A program made the position numbers and the translations under genes. Positions 1 to 11,299 of a stretch of DNA of 64,000 bases are shown here, piece after piece; position 1 is the first letter of the stretch; every line of letters begins with the position of its first letter. The notes below the pieces were generated by a model. The model had not been told where the DNA came from, made no database searches, and worked only from the letters and a program-made list of their open reading frames with translations. Source of the stretch: Casuarina equisetifolia (taxonomy: Eukaryota; Streptophyta; Magnoliopsida; Fagales; Casuarinaceae); contig CM052359.1 of the NCBI GenBank assembly GCA_028551475.1, positions 4,713,583-4,777,582 of the forward strand. Direction: 5' to 3'.

Positions 1-702
1 AATGTTTTGTAGGTCTAGATTGGCTTGCCTCCATATGATATGACAGATACTCATTCAGTCCTTTGATTGCTTGCATTTCTCCTGTTTAGCTGTTCCCACT
101 TTAAATATGTTCAGGGCATTTCCTTATTGACAACAACATTCAACGTCTTTTCCTTTGAAGTATATTTTTCTTGTGTTGACATGGCTTTGTCTTTTTCGAC
201 TACTATTAGCAATGCTCTTATGCTGCTACTCTGATGCGTCAATACTCTGGTGTTTTCCTTTCCCTTCTTCCTCATTTGAGAAAAATTCTACTGCATACCG
301 TAAATGTGGATTCCAACCAGCAGTGTTTATAATTTTGTGGCGGTGGGAGGTGTGCACGGGTGCTTACTCGGTGGGAACTAGTTACTTCTAGACATGGTGT
401 TATTTTAAAATATTTCCATCTTTTACTGGTGAGCAGAGCGCTGTTCACAGAACCTCCAAACAATATGCATAATTTCTTAGCATCCTTCTGATTTAGAAAT
501 GTTGGAAGTGTGATGCCACCATCTTATTCTGTTCTCTCAGGAGTCTTAACCTGGGTAGATGATTGATATTCTTTTCACAATTGTGTTTTCTTATGCTTGG
601 CATTTGATCGGTTGTTTGCATGGTCTAAATTCTATTTTTCTTTTTCCTGGTCAATGATTGAATATTTTTCCTGACTGTTTATGTAATGTCTATGCTTGGC
701 AG

Positions 703-2217
703 TTGATCGGTTGCTTGCACACTTTGAATGCTATTTTTCTTCTCCTGGATACTGCTGTCAATAACCTTGTAAGTACCATAGCATTTAGAAGTAGAAAGCT
801 GATTTACAAAGAGTGAATTGTGGGGAAATTAACATGGATCATGCAGCAAACACTCACAATAAACAAAAAGAACACCAAGAATTTTCATGGTTCGGGTAAA
901 TGATCTTTACATTCATAGAGTAAAAATCTACTCTATGTTTCAGGACTTTCATACACTAAGCAGCTGTTAGAAAATTCCCCTTTTTTGGCGCCTGTCTCTA
1001 TTTAATTATTGTAATAGATTACCAAAATGAAATGATATACAGAGTTTCCCAAAACTTTGGACTTATAGGTAATTTGGGAGAAATGCTAACTAACAAAAAT
1101 TCTCATCTTTCCCTTATCCCTCACTTTTTACTCCATAATTAACATAAACCATGGAAGCTCTTAGAACTCACAAATTTCATAGTAAGTTAGCCCTTCTCAT
1201 GATAAACTCTCACGCTTTTACCATGTCCAGAAATTCAAACAGCTGGATTGGGGTTTGCATATCGGTATTCTGGAAATGCATAGTTTTATAACTATGACTA
1301 TAGCATAGAAGCAGCCTATATCGTAGGTAAAGGTTTCAGATTATATGGCCAGTATATTGCACAGAACTTTAGCATACTGTTAAGAACGTTGTGGTGGAAT
1401 CTCTTAGTGCCGAAATATTATTTGAAAATTCTATTTATAAAGAAAAAAGTCCAATATACTCTTGACTTTTGAATAGAAATAAACTTTTAACATAGCATTA
1501 GAGCTCAAGTTCAAGTACAACACTCCTTTGCCGATGAACAGACTCCGTAAGAAGTGTTTTGACACACTTAAGGTGGGAGGCACGTTAAGAATAGTGTGAT
1601 AAAGTCCTACATTACCTAAATATTGCCTGAAAAGATTCTTTATAAGGAAAAGAGGGTTAGCTGCTTTTAAATCAACTTTTGGTTAAGAATGAGTTTTCTA
1701 ACACATACAAATAGAACATCCTTAAACTACCTCTGCCCCAACCTGACTTCACAGGACCGATGATGCCATTTCCATAATGTTCTGCAGCCATTTCCTTGGT
1801 ACGGTTTTCCATATTTTGTGCTTTGGAGCTGTGCTTATGTTACTTTCCAGTGGATCCTTCACGCCTGTGGTTTTAAGTGGTATGCATAGTTTTCTTATTC
1901 GCCCCTTTCAGTGGCAGTGTTGGATGAGGAAAACATTCTTTCTGATACTTAGAATCTCTCCCAGGTGGCCATATCCTTTCCTTGAGCTTCGTACACCCTG
2001 GGCTCCTTTATGGTATTTTGTCGTCTCCTTTTTAATACTTCCTGTTTTCACCACAAATGAAGCAAGCATTTTATGAATCCAACAAATGTATTTGATTTTC
2101 AGGTACTTCTGCTTGGCTTTGGTTCACATCCCCTGTTATGGGATGTATGTGCTGATAGTAAAAATGAAAAATTCAGTTCTTCCCAGATTGTTTCCTCATG
2201 CTTTTGTTCCGAGGTAA
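703..2217 (+). CDS. FAR-17a/AIG1-like (ADTRP-type) membrane protein, 3' exons only
   Basis: Four exons join in frame: 703-768, 1788-1879, 1965-2012 and 2103-2217, with GT-AG borders throughout and a TAA stop at 2215-2217. The 5' exons lie left of the window, and bases 1-702 look like the preceding intron. The encoded C-terminal part starts LIGCLHTLNAIFLLLDTAVN, continues with a WPYPFLELRTPWAPLW block and ends VLPRLFPHAFVPR. It is hydrophobic with several probable membrane helices. The pattern of an aromatic-rich helix, the PYPFLELxTPWAPLWY block and the YxCLALVHIPCYG helix is what I recall for plant FAR-17a/AIG1-like proteins, related to the AIG1/ADTRP lipid-ester hydrolase family of animals. 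The family name is recognition from memory and the substrate in plants is not stated. This copy has no lesion in the visible exons, unlike the two copies that follow it. A shortened second copy of its first visible exon (594-648) lies just upstream in the intron. Confidence 0.62.
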
Positions 2218-2227
2218 CATTAGCTTA

Positions 2228-2811
2228 TTGATGGGTTGCTGCTCTTTTCCTTGTTCTGGATACCTCTTGTAAGTATCACGCCTTTAAGAAGTGTAAAGCC
2301 TGCCAGGACTATTTCTGACAGAAAGCGTGAAAGTTCCATCAATTGAAAGTAGCTTCAAAGTCTAATAATACCTCTTTCCATCTTGTTTTTCAGCCATTTC
2401 AATGGTTCTGGCTTGCATATTTTGTGATCCGGAACTGTGTCTATGTTGTTTTCCAATGGGCGATTCATGACTGTGGTTTCTCATGGTATGCATAACTTCA
2501 TCAATGAGTACTTCTATTTTCATTGTTGAAACGGAACAATAGTTCTCTGCTATCAATTGGTGCACAAACCTATAACTTACCTTAAGAACCTGTAACTTAC
2601 CTTCAGTTTTTTTAGGTGGCATATCCATTCCTGGAACTTGATACGCCATGAGCTCCTTTTGTGGTATGCTGCTTCTTCCATTTTCTTCTGTCTTGTATTC
2701 ACCTCGAGTCACTTTGAGTTACAGAGAATCTAATCAATGTGTTTAATCTGCAGGTGTTTTTGTTTGGCAGTGGTTCATATCCTCTGTTATGGGACATATC
2801 CGCTGTTATAA
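2228..2811 (+). pseudogene. Second FAR-17a/AIG1-like copy, broken
   Basis: This tandem relic matches the exons of the gene at 703-2217. Only a remnant of the first exon survives (about 2228-2270). The second exon (2394-2485) keeps the frame. The third (2616-2663) has lost one base near its start and gained one near its end, so the PYPFLEL block is out of frame, and the conserved TGG of the TPWAPLW motif reads TGA in the original frame. The fourth exon (2754-2811) runs into a stop after about 18 codons, in place of the long C-terminal tail. It cannot encode the family protein. It might be read as part of a longer transcript from the upstream copy. Confidence 0.6.
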
Positions 2812-3147
2812 TCACTGATTATAAAAGCTAATGTTCAATTCTCCCCATACTGTTTTCTCATTCATTTACTAGGTCATGTTGATTTTATATTGTCCTCCAA
2901 AACTGATTAACATGGGAAGGTGTTTTCATTCTGATTCTATGCTTGTGTATACAAAAAGTTGGACTTTCAAAGCCAACCCTTCAAAATTGTGGTCCATAAG
3001 TGCTGGTGAAGATGTTACTGTTAAATCAATGCCCAATCTTTATGAGTGAATGATGCGTTATGTATCCAGTTTCCTCTTTGTTCTATGGGCTGATCTGCAT
3101 TAGATATATTTTAGACTCTACTATGAACTTCTGAGTTAGAATTTCTT

Positions 3148-3813
3148 TTCAAGATTTAGGTGTATTACCACGGCTGATTCAACCAGCGAGACATGGTTTT
3201 GGATGAAATATTCCAGAAGGGGCTTTACCAACTAGAAAAACAACTTTTGGTTCATTTTAGTCCATATGGTTTGAGACTGTATTACCACTGAAGATTCAGC
3301 CCAAATCCAAACTTAAACTTGTAGACAACCAAGGCCCTACGCCATTGGGAAAAGCGTTGGAGTTGGCAGACATTATAACTGTCTCCTTGTTCCTGACGTG
3401 GTTTTCGACGGTTGTTGTTGGTCATCGTGTTTGTGTTGTAGTCAACTGACTTCTAGCTTGCGCTTCGCTTTCACCATTGTTCACACCTCAAGCCCCTTTT
3501 AGAACCTTCACAATTCATCTCCACCTTTCACTTCCATTTGACTCTGTCGGTTCCTCATCCGAGAAATGGATATCGTGGACGACGATGAAGGTCTCCGATA
3601 ATGGGTTCGATGGCAAGTGCCGGTTTGTGGTCTGATCATAGCTCTCCCGGCTGTGGTAGCAATGAAATTCATAAGAAGACGGAAAGTCGAGCCTCTCAAT
3701 CACAGTGGCTTGTGGACACCATGATGAAGAAACCTCAATCCTCTCTGGCTTCTTGTTTACAGGTCAATGGTTATATTTCTCCTCACCATTGACGTGTCGT
3801 TTCTGCTTGGCAG
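3148..3813. other. Unassigned stretch between FAR-17a copies 2 and 3
   Basis: This stretch separates the second and third copies and is not clearly matched by sequence within copy 1. It contains two similar phrases (near 3163 and 3280, both reading GTATTACCAC followed by a GATTCA), suggesting a small duplication of about 115 bp. Short open frames on both strands (3508-3703 minus, 3601-3792 plus) show no domain I recognise, so no gene is called. Confidence 0.35.
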
Positions 3814-4654
3814 TTGATCGGTTTCTTGCATAGTCTGAATGCGATTTTTCTTATTCTGGACACAGCTCTCAATAACCTTGCAAGTATTTACACCATTTAG
3901 AAGTAAAACTTTGATTTACAAGAGTGAACCAAGGAAACTCTTAGACCTTATATCATATTAAATTAGCCCTTGTTGTGATAAGTATCTCAGGCTTTTGCCC
4001 TGTCCAGCAATTCAAACAGCTAGTTTGGTGTCTATATGTTTGTACCCTGGAGCTGCATAGTTTTATAACGATGATCATGCCATACAAACAGCCTAATCCG
4101 TAGTTAAAAGTTGTCAGATTAGATTACTAGTATTGGGCATAGCCTGAACTTTTGGCTTACAAATAGAACATCCTTAACCTGACTTCATAGGACTAATGAT
4201 GCCATTTCCATAATGATCTGCAGCCAGATCCTCGGTTTGGTTTTGCATATTTCGTGCTCTGGAGCTGCGCCTATGTTGCTTTCCAGTGGACCCTTCATGC
4301 CTGTGGTTTTAAATGGTAAGCATAGTTTTCTTATTTGGCCTCTTCAGTGGCGGTGTTGAATAAGAAATCATTCTTTCTGATACTAAAAATCTTTCCCCGG
4401 TGGCCATATCCTTTCCTTGAGCTTCGTACCCCTTGAGCTCCTTTATGGTACTTTGCCTTCTCTCTTTTCATTCTTCCCATTTTCACCATGAATCAAGCTT
4501 ATGATGATTCCAACGAATGTGTTTGATTCTTAGGTACTTCTGCTTGGCCCTGGTTCACATCCCCTGTCATGGGATCTATGAGCTGATAGTGAAATTGAAA
4601 AATTCGGTCCTTCCTAGATTATTTCCTCGTGCCTTTGTTCGGAGATCAGATTAG
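3814..4654 (+). pseudogene. Third FAR-17a/AIG1-like copy, broken
   Basis: Four exon equivalents are present at 3814-3879, 4224-4315, 4400-4447 and 4534-4654, and intron sequence is also conserved with the first copy (for example 3931-4140 against 1141-1340), so this is a genomic tandem duplication rather than a retrocopy. Lesions: the first exon is followed by GCAAGT instead of GTAAGT, which could still work as a GC donor; the third exon has lost its AG acceptor (CCCCG); and the Trp codon in the TPWAPLW motif is TGA. The last exon is open to a TAG at 4652-4654 and keeps the long basic tail. The nonsense codon makes a functional protein unlikely. Confidence 0.6.
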
Positions 4655-4726
4655 TTTGTTGTTCTGGGAAATGGAGTTTTAATAAGTGGTTATCTTCACC
4701 AGAGTGGCGGTACACGGAAGTCTCTC

Positions 4727-6520
4727 ATTTCTTCGTTAAAGAAGAAATGGTAATGACGATTAAAATTCATCTCTTCCTAAAATTCAATTAAAAAGATTTC
4801 TCTTTAATGTGCCAACCCCTTCTTCCTCCTCCTGAGTGCTTTTTGGAGCTTCAGGCCTGCATCTGTGCTGTCGGAACTTGGTTTCTTCTTGAACAATTTG
4901 AAAAGTAAATGACTTCGGAAGAGTCTTGATATGAACTAAAAAGAAAATTTATTTATAGTCTAGGACTTTAAGGGATCCTGTAACCCTTAGTACAAATGGA
5001 AGTGTTAGTTAGTTCCACATTATACTGATGAGAGAGATATGAAAGGTTTTCACAATTTTTTCGTCTCCCCTTCTCTATCGAAGTTACTCCATTTGTAGGA
5101 AGAATTCTACCCTCCTTTCTTACATCGTGCCTGACGTTTCTGGGAGCGGTGGAAAGTCTTCGATCTTGTCACCTGAGCTGGAAGATTCCATCCCTAGGCT
5201 TATATTGAGAAGTTCGGCTCCTTCTAATCCACTGAATAGGCTTTCTGCGCCTTTCTCTTTTTCTTTGTCGGCCATTTGGTTGCTTTTGCACCACCGACAG
5301 GTCCTTTTTTCTTCTTTTTGCCGCATCAGTCGGCATAATTTCTGCTGAGTGAGTGGCGTGCTGTCCACTTCACTGAGCTTGAAGGTGTTGCTAATTGAGC
5401 TTGCTCTCTTAGCATTTTTGAGTAGAAATCCTGGTCAACAGAAAATCTACTGGGTCTAGTGACAGCTGACTTATAGTCAGTCGCTTCAAAAGAGTCTTGC
5501 CGAAGCAAAATCTCTTATAGAATTTGATCTAGTAGACTTATGCAAAAGTCTATCAGATCCTTGAGCTATAACCTCTTGTCCAGGGGTTAAAGCCTTCTGT
5601 TTGTAGAATTTGATCTAGTAGACTTAAGCAAAAGTCTATCAGATCCTTGAGCTATAACCTCTTGTCCAGGGGCTAAGCCTTCTGGAGGTACATTAAGGTA
5701 TCCTACCTCTCTTGATACACTCTGTTTCCAAATTTGAACCAAATTTGAAAGAGTGACCATGCTGGGTTGCATGACCTGCATTACTGTCTGGAAATGCTTA
5801 TCAATTTCGATAAATCCTGTGGATTTACTTTTCTTAAATGCACACAAAAACTGAGAGTTACTGTATGCATATGAAAGACTGGAACAGATATTAATCGGGT
5901 GATGATCAAAATCCATTAAATGTCTTTTGAATGTAAAATAAAGAGTCAATGACTTCTCTATTTCTTCGGGATTTAGACACATTCTAAGTTTTGGCTTGGC
6001 GCTAATATTAAGCTTATGATGTCTAAGATTTCCTTGAATTGCACCTAAAAGGGCTTCATCTCGGTTTTTGATACGATTGTCTAGTAGACAAATCTATACT
6101 GGAGTATCTAGACCTTCTCTGAAGGTACTAGTTACCATTACTTGAATTCCTCCTATAGCAATATAGGAAAGAGTTCTTCTTGTGGATTCAGGAATTCTCT
6201 CGAGATTTTCCTGTATCTTACTCATTGGTAGTAAGCTAATTGCTTTGTGGCCAAAAGCTTTTTCTTGGGTGAGGGCATGTTCGAGTTCTGTAACTCTGTA
6301 CACTACTTCCCCTTTTCTTTTCTTCACTAATTTGGACAGAAGATGCATATTCTATACAAAAGTCCCTGAGGTAGTTAAATCTAGTTTGGAAGAAACTAAT
6401 TTTTCTACCTGTTTCTGGGTAAGCATGATTTCTTGCCTCAACCCTTTCTTAAAGTCTTCATGCTCGAGGACTCTTGCCACCGATTCTGAACTAGAACCTG
6501 CTTCACTTAGTTAGAATATA
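4727..6520 (-). mobile_element. Endogenous pararetrovirus fragment A: movement-protein region plus downstream leader
   Basis: On the minus strand, open pieces at 6348-6094 and 5982-5587 resemble the movement-protein domain of Caulimoviridae (30K superfamily): a piece containing AISLLPMSKIQ and an IGGIQVMV...FREGLDTP block, then a piece with FKRHLMDFDHHPINI. They are separated by frame breaks and stops, so the gene is dead. Further along the minus strand an open piece beginning MADKEKEK (5274 leftwards) lies in a stretch also found in fragment B near 16 kb. An 86-bp-period tandem duplication sits at 5518-5690. The source is probably a florendovirus- or petuvirus-like pararetrovirus, which is inference; the family level is better supported. 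Compared with fragment B this copy has about 215 bp extra at roughly 4870-5086. Confidence 0.6.
5518..5690. repeat. 86-bp tandem duplication in pararetrovirus fragment A
   Basis: Two nearly identical head-to-tail units start at 5518 and 5604 (each beginning TAGAATTTGATCTAGTAGAC). They differ at only a few bases, for example TTATGC versus TTAAGC. The duplication lies at the 3' end of the movement-protein-like region and breaks its frame. Confidence 0.85.
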
Positions 6521-7140
6521 GTTGTCTCAAATGATACTTAAACAAGAATCGAACATCAATTATAGATTGATAATGAATTAAAATAGAAAAATAAAATGAG
6601 AATGGTGTACCTAAAAGCGACTACATCTTTTTAGTAGGATCTTGACTAAAATCTTACCCTTTATTGTTTATTCATGCTAGTCAATGAAAAGCCAGAACTC
6701 TGAAATGGAATCAGAATCAAAGTCACTCAAAAGATAGAGAGTAAATAGTGAAAAGCATCTATCTTGGCAAACGGATACATAATCATCAATAATAGAGATT
6801 CTGTTTCGTTAAATAAACAATAATAGTTTATCATTTCAATACCCCTACCATAAGCATGATTCTGTATACGGATTCCAATGCACATATTATAAGCTAGAAG
6901 AGGGAGTTAGCCGATATAACATAAAACGTGCTAACCAAATAGTTCTAATACATCACAATTCCGTAAGGTGCACTAAGGCCCACACTGGCTAGTACCATAT
7001 TTGCAATCAAGGTCAAAATTTGTCTAATTAATTTAACTAATATTTATTACATTAATACACATTCATAAGAGAATTTTTTATGCTTATTGATAAAGCCCAC
7101 ATTACATGAGCTTAAAAAAATAAGCTAACAATCTCCCACT
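6521..7140 (-). mobile_element. Probable Copia 3' end (polypurine tract and LTR edge), minus strand
   Basis: Around 7125-7140 the minus strand reads GCCCAAGTGGGAGATTGTTAGC. A purine tract followed by TGTTAG is the usual polypurine tract and start of a 3' LTR in plant Copia elements. The LTR would extend leftwards to roughly 6.5 kb; I could not place its end. It is likely the tail of the minus-strand Copia whose RNase H lies at 10472-11245, with a plus-strand Copia now lying between them. The rest of the stretch is AT-rich with no gene. Confidence 0.45.
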
Positions 7141-7609
7141 TGGGCATATTAATGTTCAAAATAAATATAATATTAATATAAGTTATATATGAAAATAATT
7201 TTAAAAAGGTTTTATATTGGTCTAGCAACAGTTCCTCATTGCAAATCCAATCTCATGAAGCTTCAAAACCCTCAAATCATAGCAATAACTATGTCAACAA
7301 AAGACACAACACCAACCATAGTTATAAGGGCTATCCACTTTACTAACATGGATTTAATATGGTAGTGTGGCAAACAAACAACACTAGGTAAATAACCTTA
7401 TGTGTTATCTTTCTTGTCAATCCCAGTTCTCCCAAAAATCGACATATACAGCCATTGACATACAATCATCGGAGAACTATATTAAGGTTTAATGAACCAA
7501 TATGTCTTTTTTGTAATACTCGAATATAAATTTAAGTGCTACAAGATATCAAAATATGGCATATCAATAAATGCCCCAACCAAATGCTTAAGATTGCACC
7601 TCCCTTAAG

Positions 7610-7705
7610 TCTTTAATACCTGTCTTATACATATATACTAATGTTCTATGAAATCAACATATGATAGGTAATATGAGTAAAAAAAAGTTTACTACATAAT
7701 AAAAT
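7610..7705. repeat. Left copy of a roughly 100-bp direct repeat flanking the plus-strand Copia
   Basis: This segment (GTCTTTAATACCTGTCTTAT onward, ending near ACATAATAAAATCAACAT) recurs at about 10324-10430 in the same orientation with mostly point differences. The two copies bracket the plus-strand gag-pol remnant at 8.2-10.3 kb. It is far too long for a target-site duplication, so it marks a segmental duplication or two copies of the same minus-strand element. Confidence 0.7.
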
Positions 7706-7757
7706 CAACATTTTTTTAAACTGAACAATCTTGTAAATTTTTATGGTCATATATAAT

Positions 7758-7980
7758 TTGACCTTTCACAAAAAATATATATATATATATATATATATCA
7801 TAGATATTGTTTGACCTGTTGATTGGTCAACCATTGACTGTTTGACTGAGTCCAATCTAGTTTGACCTAGAGATCTAACTCGACCCGATATGAATTTGAC
7901 CAACTTGACTTGACCGAAAACCTAACCCATTAACCAAGTCTTGCATTGACCGTTTGACCATAACCATTGACCGTTGACCA
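7758..7980. promoter_or_regulatory. Cluster of W-box motifs (TTGAC[C/T]) upstream of Copia gag
   Basis: Thirteen TTGACC or TTGACT motifs (one of them on the minus strand) fall in about 220 bp, next to an AT microsatellite (7771-7798). WRKY factors bind TTGAC[C/T]. The stretch lies 200-400 bp upstream of the plus-strand Copia gag and is probably part of an LTR or leader. A TTGACC motif also occurs at the related plus-strand leader near 12410. Density is read directly; function as a WRKY-responsive promoter is inference. Confidence 0.5.
7771..7798. repeat. (AT)n microsatellite
   Basis: A run of about 13 AT dinucleotides immediately left of the W-box cluster. Confidence 0.9.
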
Positions 7981-8179
7981 TGCGTGCAATACACACACCA
8001 AACCCCCATGCATGCAGCACCATTCCATGCATAAATCACACGCGCTGAAAGGTTTTTTTATCTAGTTTTTAGGGTATTCATTCTAGCATTTTTGGAAGGT
8101 TTTCTAGAGATTGTTTGAGAATTTTTCAGACAAGTACAAATCGGTATTTTGGTCATTTTAGATACTGAAATTGAATTTT

Positions 8180-10320
8180 AAAGGGGGAGATTGTCAAAAT
8201 GATGGAAGACCTTAAAATTGTAAAGTTCTATGGAGAAAATTTCAGTATGTGGAAGATGAAGATGGAGGAAATTTTGTATGAAAAACGATTTGTATATTGC
8301 ACTACAAGAATGGGAAAATCATCCAGCTTCAGTGTCAATAGAAAAGTTTGAGCTTATTGATGGAAAAGCTCTTGGTATGATCCGTTTTTGTCTGGGTAAG
8401 TCCATGTTGATTCATGTGATTCATCATACGTCTGCTAAGAGTTTGATGGATGATCTTTGTCATATTTATGGAGGTCCATCATTGCCAAATTTGAGTTTAA
8501 CTCAATTCTTGCTCAATTGCAAGCTACAAGAATCTAGTTTCATGATGATAACTTGATAGCCTTATCATACTTGTCATCTCTACTGCCTAGGTGGGAACTT
8601 TTGGTAGAATCTTTGACTAGCGATCAGGGTTCTGAGGGGGAGCTAAGATTCCATGATGTTATGAACATAGTCATGTTAGAAGATATGAGAAAAGGATCTT
8701 TAGGAGGAGCTTCTAGTTCTAATACTTCTGCCGTGTTGTCAACTAGCAGGAATAGGGGTAGAGAGGGTAGAAGACAAGGTAGTCATGGAAGACCATATGA
8801 TAGAGTGTTATATGATAAGGTATGTTGGTATTGTGGACAAAGTGGACATTACAAGAAGGAATGTCGTAACCGTAAGAAGTAAAGCAATCCGACTTCAAAG
8901 AAAACATTAGACAATGAATTGGAAAAATTTGTAGAGTCAATGGTATCATCTATTATTGCTACAACAAATGATTCATGGGTGACAGACTTAGGTGTCTCCT
9001 ATCATGCTACTCCACGTAAAGAGCTTTTCACAAGCTACATTTCGGGTGATTATGGTAGAGTATTACTAGGAGATGACCATTTATGCAAGATTGCAAGTAT
9101 TGTAAGATTGTTTTGACTTTGTCAGATGGTTGTTTGTTTACTTTGAATGATGTGAGGCATATTCCAGATTTCAAAAGGAATTTAATCTTGACTATTACCC
9201 TTGATAATAAAGGTTATTGTACCCATCTAGGTGAAGGAGGTTACAAGATCATTAAAGGTGCGTTGGTGATGATAAAGGTAAGAAAGAAGGCACATTGTGT
9301 GTATTGAAGAATGTACGCTATAACTTTGTTAATGTTGCAGCTCTTAATGATTCAAGACTTTGGCATTTAAGGCTTGGACACGAGTGAGAAGGGTTTCAAG
9401 GTATTGCACTCTAAGGGAAAGTTTAAAGGCTTAAATGATGTGGATTCAGAATTCTATGAGGGTTGCACATTAGGAAAGATGCAAAGAGTTAGATTTCTTC
9501 GAGATAAGAGGAAGAAAAGGAAATTGGAGTTGGTTCATATAAATGTATGGGGGCCAGTGTAGGTTGCTTCACTTGGAGGTTCAAGGTACTTTGTGACTTT
9601 TATTGATGATTACATAAGAAAGTCTTGGATTTATATAATTAAGAACAAGTCTGATGTGTTTAAAGTGTTCAAGAAGTGGAAGGCTTTGATTTAGAATAAA
9701 AAAAAAATGAGGATCAAGGCTCTTAGATATGATAATAGGGGTAAATATTGTAGCAAAGAGTTTGATGACTTCTATTCGAGAGAAGGAATCAGGAGGATTA
9801 AGGTTACTTCAAGAACTCTTCAAGAAAATGGAGTTGTAAAGCGGTTGAACCACACTAGTCTACAGAGAGGGAGAGCTATGATTCATCATGTAGAACTTCA
9901 TAGTATTGTTGAGGTGATGCTTTTAATATAGTGGTATTCTTGTCAAATAGAAGCCCTTCTACAGTGTTGAATTTTGATGTTCCCGAAGAAAGATGGACGG
10001 AAAAGCAAGTTGATTACTCATACCTGTAGGTATTTGGGTGTGAGGCTTATGTGCTAGTTAAGGATCAAAATAGGGGTAAGTTGGACCTCAAAGCTCATAA
10101 GTACTATTTCCTAGGATATGGTTGAGATGAGTATGGCTATATACTATGAGATGGTGGAAAGAGGATATACATGTTTTGAGATATTGTCTTTAATAAAAAT
10201 AAATTGTATAAGGACATGAAAGAGTAGGAAGTGGAGAAGAAGTTTGATGTGATTGATACAAATTTGGATGCTTTAGAGGGATTAGTCAGTGATAATTCTC
10301 AAAAGCCCTCTTCCCCAGCT
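8180..10320 (+). mobile_element. Ty1/Copia gag-pol remnant, plus strand, inactive
   Basis: Domains appear in the normal order gag, protease, GAG-pre-integrase, integrase. Gag starts near 8201 and carries a CX2CX4HX4C zinc knuckle (CWYCGQSGHYKKEC, about 8824-8865). A protease-like stretch near 8975 reads WVTDLGVSYHA, where the usual D-S/T-G catalytic triplet is D-L-G. The integrase zinc region near 9360 has the LWHLRLGH motif followed by a frame break. The integrase core near 9590-9900 retains FVTFIDDY and a DN-x-GKY-like block but has a stop. The last recognisable part is the post-integrase FGCEAYV/YYFLGYG region near 10040-10120. Reverse transcriptase and RNase H are missing. Several stops and frameshifts make it a fossil. 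Confidence 0.85.
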
Positions 10321-10323
10321 TGT

Positions 10324-10430
10324 CTTTAATACCTGTCTAATACAAACATTCTAATATTCTATGAAATCAACATATAATAGACAATATGAGTAAAATAAAA
10401 TTTACTACATAATAAAATATCATAGATGTT
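10324..10430. repeat. Right copy of the roughly 100-bp direct repeat
   Basis: Partner of the segment at 7610-7705, same orientation. It lies between the truncated plus-strand Copia and the RNase H end of the minus-strand Copia. Confidence 0.7.
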
Positions 10431-10471
10431 ATTTTACAAATGTAGTAGAGAAAATACAACAATAACTCCTA

Positions 10472-11245
10472 TTAAACAAAAGCATCCAAAAATGCTACTA
10501 AACCCATGTTTACTACATGTCTAAACACTACAAGAGTAAGTCCTTTAGTGAGTGGGTCAGCTGACGTAGCATCTGTGCCAATAAGCTCTACTGTGATGTC
10601 ACCATTTTTAACTTGCTCGTTAATAGTCACATACTTGATTTCAATGTGCTTAGCCCCTTTAATACTCTTATTATTATTAAAAGTATTGTCACAGTATAAC
10701 AGAATCAGCCTATTAATGAAATCAAGTGAGATCATTTGTCTTATGAGGTTTTTAATCCAAACAGCTTGGATTAAAGCTCCATAACAAGTTATAAACTCTG
10801 CGTGCATAGTGGAAGACGTGATCATACTGTGCTTAGAACTTCTCCATAAAACTGTACAACCAACTATCATGAAAACATAACCAGATGTAGACTTCAAATC
10901 ATCATAATAGCCTACGAAATCTAAATATAAATAACCCATTAACTGTAAGTTGTCTACATGTCTGTATGTAAGCATATAATCTCTTGTCCTTTTTAAGTAC
11001 CTCATAACCTTCTTAGCAATAACCCAATGATCATGACCTGAGTTCGACTGAAATCTGCCAAGAAGTCCAATAACAAAGGCAATATCATGTCTTGTACAAA
11101 TCGTTGCATACATAAAACTGCCAACTACTGAAGCATATGGTACATTTTTTATCAATTCTTTCTCAGCATCATTATTAAAACAATGCTTTAAGTGTAATTT
11201 TTTACCCTTAAAAACAAGAACAATACCATATTTGCAATATTGCAT
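10472..11245 (-). pseudogene. Copia RNase H / end of pol, minus strand
   Basis: An uninterrupted 257-codon frame carries the typical C-terminal Copia pol sequence: a VGSFMYATICTRHDIAF block, RYLKRTRDYML, KSTSGYVF, SSTMHAEF, a YCDN catalytic region, AKHIEIKY and the ADPLTKGL terminus. Expected residues have drifted (for example TRPD to TRHD and AEY/AEF changes). It continues to the right into a short piece of reverse transcriptase joined to gag, so this is the end of an internally deleted element rather than a gene. Confidence 0.85.
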
Positions 11246-11299
11246 ATTAAATCTAACTAATACATGATTAATATATGTCCTCTAAGAAATGACCATAAT

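Noticed and set aside
1..702. A gene from the frame at 155-391
   Set aside because: No recognisable domain; it lies in what looks like an intron of the FAR-17a-like gene.
2228..4654. TGA codons as selenocysteine in FAR-17a copies
   Set aside because: Land plants lack selenocysteine insertion, and the copies carry other lesions.
4727..6520. A live virus or intact viral gene
   Set aside because: Frames are interrupted by stops, shifts and a tandem duplication; this is a genomic fossil.
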